Under the pieces are notes generated by a model. It worked only from the letters and a program-made list of their open reading frames with translations. It did not search any database and was not told the origin of the DNA. DNA of 7,627 nucleotides, from NCBI GenBank assembly GCA_900554525.1, contig USHL01000060.1, positions 1-7,627 on the forward strand, written 5' to 3'. Every line of letters begins with the position of its first letter. The stretch's first letter is position 1. This document shows positions 1 to 5,197 of this stretch, one piece after another. This stretch comes from an uncultured Oscillospiraceae bacterium (GTDB lineage Bacteria; Bacillota; Clostridia; Oscillospirales; Acutalibacteraceae). Made by a program: the position numbers and the translations under genes.

Positions 1-338
1 CTGCCGTCAGAGAAATTTATATTTTTAAGCGTTACTTTGCAGGTCTTGCCGTCAAGCTCAGAGCCTGAAGCTACGCTGTAATGAGGCACAAAATTATTGT
101 CCAGCTTTACGAGCGGCTCATACAAAAGACGGCAAAGCTGCCGGTTAACGTCGGTTTTCGCGGTATATGGATTGAAGGTATCAGCCTGTGAATAAAGCAG
201 AGTCATATAATCTCTTTGCACTGCCGCCGGCGTGTTTTCCGATGAACCCGAAGAAGAAGCCGACGGATTCCCGCGGCAGCCGGAAAGTACAAGCACAAGC
301 GCCGAGAATAACGCAACGGCACGTTCAAACTGCTTCAT
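1..338 (-). CDS. Family 5 (Opp/Dpp/Ni-type) ABC transporter substrate-binding lipoprotein, N-terminal part only
   Basis: The reading frame starts at ATG 338 and leaves the window at its left edge after 112 codons, so only the N-terminus is visible. It begins with a lipoprotein signal peptide: basic MKQFER, a hydrophobic stretch (residues 7-19) and the lipobox LVLSGC with the acylated Cys at 21. A Ser/Ala/Pro-rich tether (residues 24-40) follows. The mature part has features typical of family 5 solute-binding proteins: a first beta strand (MTLLYSQADTFNPYT, 45-59) and the conserved LLYEPLVKLD segment (71-80). Members of the family bind peptides, nickel or other small solutes outside the membrane and deliver them to an ABC permease; the ligand cannot be told from this fragment. 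A GGA-containing ribosome site (AAAGGAATAAC) lies just upstream. It follows the YmdB gene by 40 bp on the same strand. Family call is fairly secure, substrate unknown. Confidence 0.85.
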   Translation of the reverse strand, partial: MKQFERAVALFSALVLVLSGCRGNPSASSSGSSENTPAAVQRDYMTLLYSQADTFNPYTAKTDVNRQLCRLLYEPLVKLDNNFVPHYSVASGSELDGKTCKVTLKNINFSDG

Positions 339-378
339 TATTGTTATTCCTTTCATAGTGTGATATATACTTGCCGCC

Positions 379-1158
379 TCACAGCAGCACACGTTTTACC
401 GAAAGCGTTTTTCCGGTAGCCTTATCAATATCGAAAATACAGCCGTTCAGCATACATTCGCCGCCTGCCGGCTCGAATCTTGACATATCCTTATTTTTAA
501 GACGGTTTATTATGATTTCGCTTTTTACGCCCAGCACCGAATCACGCGGACCGGTCATACCGAGATCGGTAATATATCCGGTGCCGTTCTTCATCACCTG
601 CTCGTCTGCGGTCTGAATATGGGTATGCGTGCCGAAAAATGCCGAAACCCGACCGTCAAGATATATGCCGAGCGCACGCTTTTCACTTGTGGCCTCGGCG
701 TGAAAATCTACGACTATAACCGATGCACCGTCGTCTTCAGCGCGCGCAATCAGCTCGTCGGCACACTTAAACGGACAAGAAGGTTCCAGCTTTTCGAGAT
801 AAATCTTACCTATGAGGTTGATCACCGCTACCGAGACATAGCCGAGATCCGCAAGGCAGTATCCCTTTCCGCTCCGGTCCTCAGGCAGATTATGCGGACG
901 AAGAATAAACGGATTGGAATCGAGGTATTCAAAAACCTGCCGGCGCCTCAGCGAATGGTTTCCGCCGGTGATGACGTCGGCTCCGCAGGCAAAAAGATAT
1001 TCCGCACTTTCGGGAGTTATTCCGTTGCCGTCGGCTGAATTTTCACCGTTTACCACCGTAAAATCTATACCGCTCTCACGTTTAAAAAGCGGAAGAACAT
1101 TTTTTACCTTTTCACAGCCTGCTGTACCGCAGACGTCTCCTATTGCAAGCAAGCGCAT
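379..1158 (-). CDS. ymdB: YmdB-family metallophosphoesterase (TIGR00282 type)
   Basis: This is a 259-residue protein of normal length for the YmdB family, calcineurin-like dinuclear-metal phosphodiesterases. The Bacillus subtilis member hydrolyses 2',3'-cyclic nucleotides and influences biofilm and nanotube behaviour. The metal ligands are visible at the expected positions: D8 in GDVCG, E39-N40 in NGEN, N67-H68 in GGNH, H153 in DFHAEATSEK (151-160), and H178/H180 in GTHTHIQTAD. The family signature TDLGMTGP is at 197-204. No signal peptide or membrane segment is seen, so it is cytoplasmic. After GNH the protein reads SLRRRQ rather than the more usual TWD-like sequence, a variation outside the metal ligands. 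It lies 15 bp after the GNAT gene on the same strand, with no strong Shine-Dalgarno sequence before ATG 1158, which suggests translational coupling. Family assignment is firm; the physiological substrate in this organism is unknown. Confidence 0.93.
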   Translation of the reverse strand: MRLLAIGDVCGTAGCEKVKNVLPLFKRESGIDFTVVNGENSADGNGITPESAEYLFACGADVITGGNHSLRRRQVFEYLDSNPFILRPHNLPEDRSGKGYCLADLGYVSVAVINLIGKIYLEKLEPSCPFKCADELIARAEDDGASVIVVDFHAEATSEKRALGIYLDGRVSAFFGTHTHIQTADEQVMKNGTGYITDLGMTGPRDSVLGVKSEIIINRLKNKDMSRFEPAGGECMLNGCIFDIDKATGKTLSVKRVLL

Positions 1159-1173
1159 CTTATGACCCGATTT

Positions 1174-1704
1174 CTATTCCATAGTATATTCAAAGCAAAG
1201 CTTATCAAGCTTTATATCATTTTTATAATAATACATAAGCGTGTAAGGCGCGGTATTTAAGGAAACCTCGGCTTTTACAAGCTCGGCAAAGCCGCCCAAT
1301 GGGACTATGCGCGCCTCAGCGTCAGCGGAGCTGTCTGCCGTGATTTCTTTAAAACCAAGCCTTTTATAAAAAGCCGTAAGACCGCTGTCGGCCGGCTTTA
1401 AAAATATGAACCTTTCCGTACTTTTTTTAAGCTTTTCCAACAGCTCAGACATCAGGCCTTTTCCGCGGTATGTCCCGCGCGTAGCCGCCGCGTATACATA
1501 GTAAGATTCTGTTTTGAATCCCCCGTAATAAAGGACACATGGCAATGCAAAAAGCATTGAGGCAGTCACGCCGCCGTATTCCAGTGAACGTATATATCCG
1601 CCGCAAAGCTTAAAAAGCCTGTCCTCAAAGGCGGTATCCTCATCTTTAAAAGCCTCGCGGTATATCTCACGCAGCTCGGTTTCGTTCATAAGCATCACCG
1701 GCAT
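1174..1704 (-). CDS. GNAT family N-acetyltransferase
   Basis: A 176-residue single-domain GNAT protein. Motif A, which binds the acetyl-CoA pyrophosphate, is visible as beta strand SYYVYAAATRGTYRGKGLM (67-85) with the R80-G-K-G-L loop, followed by helix SELLEKLKK. Motif B ends with the typical AFYKRLGFKE (111-120). GNAT enzymes transfer an acetyl group from acetyl-CoA to an amine; the acceptor cannot be predicted here. Its ATG follows directly on the TAA of the upstream DUF2156 gene (TAAATG), so the two are very probably cotranslated. The coordinates give the longest form; a second ATG at 1689 (Met6) has a better placed ribosome site and could be the real start, giving 171 residues. The C-terminal third (about 125-176) is not well matched to any motif I recognise. 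The protein has no signal peptide and should be cytoplasmic. Confidence 0.88.
   Translation of the reverse strand: MPVMLMNETELREIYREAFKDEDTAFEDRLFKLCGGYIRSLEYGGVTASMLFALPCVLYYGGFKTESYYVYAAATRGTYRGKGLMSELLEKLKKSTERFIFLKPADSGLTAFYKRLGFKEITADSSADAEARIVPLGGFAELVKAEVSLNTAPYTLMYYYKNDIKLDKLCFEYTME
1694..1699 (-). promoter_or_regulatory. Possible ribosome binding site for an internal GNAT start (Met6)
   Basis: On the minus strand GGTGAT lies 4 nt before ATG 1689. It matches the 3' half of the full anti-Shine-Dalgarno complement (AGGAGGTGATC), and in that register the spacing is normal. No comparable site precedes ATG 1704. This favours the shorter GNAT protein, but coupling from the upstream stop codon could also serve ATG 1704. 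Confidence 0.45.
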
Positions 1705-2589
1705 TTACTCATTTTTTGGACGGCAGGAATACTTTTCGAGCAGCATGGCCGGCTTATAAGAAAGCTTGGCTTTTCTAAGCCCGTCTATACCCATATCGTC
1801 CTCACGGTTTATATACTTATAACCTCCGAGAGCATTAGCGGCAAACTCACGGTTTATGACAGTATAGCCCTCGGCGTATTCAGGCAGTGCCTTTTCGATA
1901 TGAATATCAAAAACCTCGCTGTTTATCGGCGAGCCGAGAGTAAAGGCAACCGCCTCGCCGCCGACAAAAACCGCTCCGCCTGTAACGCCGAGCCTTTCCA
2001 TATTTGAAAGCATAAGCGAAACACCGTCTCTTTCACACTTGAGCTGACAATCGGCACGATATGAATTTTCACTGTACCAGCGGTCGGCACATATACGCAC
2101 CGCTTCTACGTTAGCGGCTGTTATCGGTTCATAATGCCATTCATTTTTCTTTGAAAAGGCGCTGATATGATTGCGTTTAGAATGGTACTTTTTGCCGGAA
2201 AGCAAAGCCAAATCGCCTTGCAAATAAATATAATCGAAAGCGTCGCGGTTTTCCTCAAAAATATATTTATCTCCGTAACGTTCACGGAAAAGCGCAAGCT
2301 TTTTACCCTCCTGCGCCCAAAACCTCGGATATTCCCTTCCGCAGTAACCACGAATAAGACTCATCCCCTTTTCGAAATCCCCGCCGAACGGCAAACGGAA
2401 TACGGGGTTTTCATCAGGCCCTGACTTTATTATGAGCTGCCCGTCGCAGAAAGCCGCCATATTGTTAAAACGGCACTGCCAGACCAAAAGATTGACAAAT
2501 GCACTTTCGCAGGAAAATTCCCCAATATCGGTTATATAACTGCTTATAAGAGCTATATCGTCTGTTTCTATTTTTTTAAAGTTTAGCAT
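1705..2589 (-). CDS. DUF2156 protein (MprF C-terminal / phosphatidylglycerol lysyltransferase-like domain, no membrane part)
   Basis: This 294-residue soluble protein matches the DUF2156 fold, the double-GNAT catalytic domain of MprF-type aminoacyl-phosphatidylglycerol synthases, which use aminoacyl-tRNA to modify lipids. Recognisable conserved blocks are SGKKYHSKRNHI (131-142), the EKALPEYAEGYTVINREF region (232-249), and the YINREDDMGIDGLRKAK segment with LSYKP (259-280), ending in LLEKY. Unlike MprF it has no transmembrane flippase region; the protein begins directly with MLNFKKIETDD. Stand-alone members are common in Firmicutes and their substrate is, as far as I know, not established, so lipid lysylation should not be assumed. 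It has a good ribosome site (AGAGG, about 5 nt before ATG). It lies 60 bp after the penicillin-binding protein gene, with a hairpin between, and abuts the GNAT gene. Family is confident, function inferred only at fold level. Confidence 0.87.
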   Translation of the reverse strand: MLNFKKIETDDIALISSYITDIGEFSCESAFVNLLVWQCRFNNMAAFCDGQLIIKSGPDENPVFRLPFGGDFEKGMSLIRGYCGREYPRFWAQEGKKLALFRERYGDKYIFEENRDAFDYIYLQGDLALLSGKKYHSKRNHISAFSKKNEWHYEPITAANVEAVRICADRWYSENSYRADCQLKCERDGVSLMLSNMERLGVTGGAVFVGGEAVAFTLGSPINSEVFDIHIEKALPEYAEGYTVINREFAANALGGYKYINREDDMGIDGLRKAKLSYKPAMLLEKYSCRPKNE

Positions 2590-2613
2590 AAATACCTCTG
2601 GAAAAGCCTGACA

Positions 2614-2640
2614 AAAGCAGGACGGTATACGCCCTGCTTT
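2614..2640 (-). terminator. Hairpin after the penicillin-binding protein gene, possible weak terminator
   Basis: A perfect 8-bp inverted repeat (AAAGCAGG / CCTGCTTT) with an 11-nt loop begins 10 nt beyond the penicillin-binding protein stop codon. Read on the minus strand it is followed by TTTTGTC, a short T tract. It would either terminate part of the transcripts or protect the upstream mRNA's 3' end; the downstream gene has no clear promoter of its own, so some read-through is expected. Confidence 0.5.
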
Positions 2641-2649
2641 CAGTTCGAT

Positions 2650-4935
2650 TTATTCTTCCGAGCTTGAAGAAGATGACGACTGCGATGATGACGATGAACT
2701 GTCATTTTGTTCTTTCGGGTCGGAAGCGTCGGTACCGCCATGCGCCGTGCAGACAGGCGGAATATTGCTCTTGCGGTACCAGCCGAGTTTTTTTGAGGTA
2801 CAGCCGGAAGTAGCAAGATTGCCGGTTGCGGTACAATAGTATTTTTCAACGGCGTAGCTGCTGTCGGTAAATTCTTTAGGCTCAAGCCCCGAATGTATCT
2901 CAGACATTACATTTCCCCATATTGTCTGGGCTATCCGGCTGTTCGGGATTTTCTGCTGGGTGTCGTATCCGCACCAGCAGGATGCCACATAATAAGGTGA
3001 ACCGCCGACAAACCAAAGGTCGTTCTGATTATTGGAGGTACCTGTTTTGGCATATATTTTCATATCTTTGATATAATTGCACGCTCCTGCGCCGGTACCG
3101 TTGCTGCCGTATACAACACTCTGCAGAAGATGATTCATAACGGTAGCGGTATCCTCACTGACAGCCATCTCCGGCTCGCCGTCGTATTCAAGCACTACAT
3201 CGCCGTGCTGGTCTGTAACCTTTGTATAAAACGTAGGCTCGTTGTAAAGTCCGGAATTCCCGAATATGGCAAAAGCCGCTGCTGATTCGAGGGTAGTGAG
3301 ACCGCCGTTGGTACCGCCCATTCCGAGCGGCGAAAGATTAATATCCTCACTTGTGAGATTTTTAATCCCTAATTTCTGTGTCAGAAAATCATATGAAGTC
3401 TGCGGCTTCATTTTATTTACGAGATACACCGGTATGGTATTGACAGAACGTTCCAGTGCATACTGCACCGTTATATTTCCCCAATAGTTAGTATACCAGT
3501 TTACCGGTGTCCAGCCGTTGTAATTGGTTTTTACGTCGTTTACTATGCTTGAAAAATGGATAAGATCCTGCTCTATCGCCGGAGCATATGCCGCAATAGG
3601 CTTCATTGTGGAACCGGGCTGCCGTACGGCATCGGTTGCGCGGTTAAAACTTCTGTTAGTAGTTTTTTCTCCGATTCCGCCGACTATACCGAGCACATGA
3701 CCGTTATAGTCCATAACCGTCATCGCACCCTGCAAAAGCTTTCCGTCCTTGCCCTTTATGGCATAAGACTCGGTATCGGCAAAAACCTCCTCCATAGTGC
3801 TCTGAATTTTCGGGTCGAGTGTAGCATAAATCTTATAGCCGTTGTTGTAGAACATCGTAGAAGCATGCTTTTCCTCATAACCGTACTTTTCGCACAGATC
3901 GGCTATTACCTGGTCTATAAGCGCATCCACAAAATAAGAGTTGATCTCGTCTTCCTTAAGAGACTCCTCTGAGGCTACGATTTTAATTTCCTCGTTTTTG
4001 GCGGCCTCGTATTCCTCTTCGGTAATATATCCCTGGTCCAGCATTTCATACAGTACGGTATTGCGGCGGGTTTTATTTTCCTCGGGATTATCGTCGGGCG
4101 CGTAATAGGTCGGGCTTTTTGTGATAGCCGCCAGACAGGCGCACTCTGCTATCGTGAGTTCATTTACATTCTTGTCAAAATAGTAGTTGGCAGCGACCTC
4201 AACGCCGTAGGTGCCGTGACCCATAGGTATAGTATTCAGATAACATTCCATTATCGTTTCTTTGGCATACTTGCTTTCAAGATACCTCGCACGCATAATT
4301 TCACGAATCTTGCGGCTGGGCTTCTGAGAGTTATCACCGGTCAGGTTCTTTACAAGCTGCTGCGTGATTGTGGATCCGCCCTGCTGCGAATCGTAAATCT
4401 GTATGAACATATTGACAAAGGCGCCGAGGGTGCGTTTCCAGTCAACACCGCTGTGCTTAAAGAAGCGCTTGTCCTCAATCGCGACAAAAGCTTCGACAAG
4501 ATTCTGCGGTATACCCTCATAGGACTCGTCGCCGCTCTTGGCTGCTTTTTCATCATAAGCCACCCAGATTCGGTTAAATTCGCCGTGAAGGCGCTGGTAC
4601 TCCTGTACGTTGCCGTTTCCGTCGTCTATATATATAGTGGTAGTGAAGTTAAGCTTCAGATCGTTCAGGTCCTCGTCCATCGTACCGTCTATCATAGTAA
4701 AGGCATACATCAGAAATGCCGAGACTATAATGCTCACGGTGATAAGCCCTATCAAAAAAACCGTCAGCACGGCGCGAAGGACTTTATCCCTTTTCCGGCG
4801 TGTTTTCTTCGGTTTTTTGCCCTTCGGCTTTTTGGTTTCGTTTCGGGAAGAAAAGCTGTTGAGATCAAAGCTTATTCCGTCATTTTCCGGAAGGTTTCCC
4901 GAATTATCGTAACTGAATAAATCTTTATCGTCCAT
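2650..4935 (-). CDS. Class A penicillin-binding protein (PBP1A type; bifunctional glycosyltransferase-transpeptidase)
   Basis: This 761-residue protein polymerises glycan strands from lipid II and cross-links them outside the membrane. In order it has an acidic cytoplasmic start, a highly basic patch (KKPKGKKPKKTRRKRDK, about 35-51), one transmembrane helix (about 54-80), and a GT51 domain with the catalytic Glu in AIEDKRFF (E154), GGSTITQQ (186-193) and RKIREIMRARYLE. The transpeptidase domain has the nucleophile S442-T-M-K445, S497-V-N and K630-T-G-T-S. After it come a Cys/His segment (C701, C712, C729, H732) and a tail of 13 Ser residues in two runs (746-759). ATG 4935 is chosen because GGAGG lies 5 nt upstream. 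The frame remains open to ATG 5067, but that start lacks a ribosome site and lies upstream of the strong promoter. It is the first gene of the minus-strand group and is divergent from pst. All catalytic motifs are intact. Exact orthology to ponA or mrcA is not claimed. Confidence 0.96.
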   Translation of the reverse strand: MDDKDLFSYDNSGNLPENDGISFDLNSFSSRNETKKPKGKKPKKTRRKRDKVLRAVLTVFLIGLITVSIIVSAFLMYAFTMIDGTMDEDLNDLKLNFTTTIYIDDGNGNVQEYQRLHGEFNRIWVAYDEKAAKSGDESYEGIPQNLVEAFVAIEDKRFFKHSGVDWKRTLGAFVNMFIQIYDSQQGGSTITQQLVKNLTGDNSQKPSRKIREIMRARYLESKYAKETIMECYLNTIPMGHGTYGVEVAANYYFDKNVNELTIAECACLAAITKSPTYYAPDDNPEENKTRRNTVLYEMLDQGYITEEEYEAAKNEEIKIVASEESLKEDEINSYFVDALIDQVIADLCEKYGYEEKHASTMFYNNGYKIYATLDPKIQSTMEEVFADTESYAIKGKDGKLLQGAMTVMDYNGHVLGIVGGIGEKTTNRSFNRATDAVRQPGSTMKPIAAYAPAIEQDLIHFSSIVNDVKTNYNGWTPVNWYTNYWGNITVQYALERSVNTIPVYLVNKMKPQTSYDFLTQKLGIKNLTSEDINLSPLGMGGTNGGLTTLESAAAFAIFGNSGLYNEPTFYTKVTDQHGDVVLEYDGEPEMAVSEDTATVMNHLLQSVVYGSNGTGAGACNYIKDMKIYAKTGTSNNQNDLWFVGGSPYYVASCWCGYDTQQKIPNSRIAQTIWGNVMSEIHSGLEPKEFTDSSYAVEKYYCTATGNLATSGCTSKKLGWYRKSNIPPVCTAHGGTDASDPKEQNDSSSSSSQSSSSSSSEE

Positions 4936-4940
4936 AAATA

Positions 4941-4945
4941 CCTCC
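4941..4945 (-). promoter_or_regulatory. Ribosome binding site that fixes the PBP start
   Basis: GGAGG on the minus strand is followed by TATTT and then ATG 4935, an ideal arrangement. This decides the start in favour of the 761-residue protein over the 44-codon longer frame. Confidence 0.85.
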
Positions 4946-4975
4946 GTCCGAAAATTAGGAGTGTGTTTTTGCCCT

Positions 4976-4989
4976 GCTGCCGCGGCAGC
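4976..4989 (-). repeat. 14-bp GC-rich perfect palindrome in the PBP leader
   Basis: GCTGCCGCGGCAGC reads the same on both strands and lies between the PBP promoter and its ribosome site. In RNA it could form a short hairpin (5 bp with a 4-nt loop) or an intermolecular duplex; in DNA it could be a dimeric protein site. No function is known to me. Confidence 0.5.
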
Positions 4990-5001
4990 GCGTTTCCCGT
5001 G

Positions 5002-5020
5002 ATCGGCAAAAAAAGCCGAT
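5002..5020 (-). other. Hairpin near the 5' end of the PBP transcript
   Basis: On the minus strand ATCGGC and GCCGAT flank a loop of seven T. The hairpin would start only about 2 nt after the predicted transcription start, so it may act as a 5' stabiliser. It has no T tract after the stem and is therefore not an intrinsic terminator. Confidence 0.45.
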
Positions 5021-5028
5021 ACGGCCAT

Positions 5029-5057
5029 ATTATAACATATTATTTCCCCAAAATCAA
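5029..5057 (-). promoter_or_regulatory. Sigma-A-type promoter for the PBP gene
   Basis: On the minus strand TTGATT (5057-5052) and a perfect TATAAT (5034-5029) are separated by exactly 17 bp. Transcription would begin near 5022 and give a leader of about 87 nt before ATG 4935. Position and spacing fit a strong housekeeping promoter. Confidence 0.75.
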
Positions 5058-5110
5058 CTTTTTGCATTTTAATGTGCTGAATAAAAGTATAACACGCAAC
5101 AAAAAATAAT

Positions 5111-5150
5111 TTAACCCAGATTTAACAAATCTGAGATTACAGACTTAACA
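5111..5150 (+). promoter_or_regulatory. PhoP-box-like direct repeats upstream of pstS
   Basis: TTAACC (5111-5116) and TTAACA (5122-5127) are separated by exactly 5 bp, giving the 11-bp pitch known for PhoP-family response regulators (Bacillus subtilis consensus TT(A/C/T)A(C/T)A with about 5-bp spacers). A third TTAACA is at 5145-5150, 23 bp after the second, leaving room for one degenerate copy between. The array ends just upstream of the -10 box, as expected for an activator of a promoter with a weak -35. Together with the pst genes this suggests induction by phosphate starvation. Binding is inferred. Confidence 0.6.
5117..5133. repeat. 17-bp perfect palindrome in the divergent control region
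   Basis: CAGATTT and AAATCTG are perfect reverse complements around the 3-nt centre AAC. The palindrome covers the second TTAACA repeat. It could be a separate operator for a dimeric regulator or a coincidence in AT-rich DNA. Confidence 0.5.
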
Positions 5151-5165
5151 TTCCCGAATTATAAT
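5136..5165 (+). promoter_or_regulatory. Promoter of the pst operon
   Basis: A consensus TATAAT lies at 5160-5165. The best -35 is ATTACA at 5136-5141 (4 of 6 matches, 18-bp spacer), i.e. weak. A good -10 with a poor -35 next to PhoP-like boxes is typical of an activated promoter. The start would be near 5172, leaving a leader of about 26 nt before pstS. Confidence 0.65.
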
Positions 5166-5197
5166 ATGGGCATACCAAAACAAAAGGAGAAAAAAAT

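Noticed and set aside
270..283. GC-rich CCGCGGCAGC also present in the lipoprotein gene, resembling the palindrome at 4976-4989
   Set aside because: It encodes the GCRG residues around the lipobox and is not a full palindrome; the similarity is most likely chance.
619..1038. A 139-codon open frame on the plus strand
   Set aside because: It is antisense to ymdB, whose metal-binding motifs are intact; a codon-bias shadow.
4216..4920. A 234-codon open frame on the plus strand
   Set aside because: It lies wholly antisense to the N-terminal third of the PBP gene, which has unmistakable domains; no ribosome site and no recognisable protein.
5002..5020. The T7-loop hairpin as an intrinsic terminator
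   Set aside because: The T run is in the loop, not after the stem, on the minus strand; on the plus strand no T run follows either.
5086..5114. A second minus-strand promoter candidate (TATACT at 5091-5086)
   Set aside because: The -10 is good but the hexamer 17 bp upstream (TTAAAT) matches only half of the -35 consensus, and a much better promoter lies downstream for the same gene.
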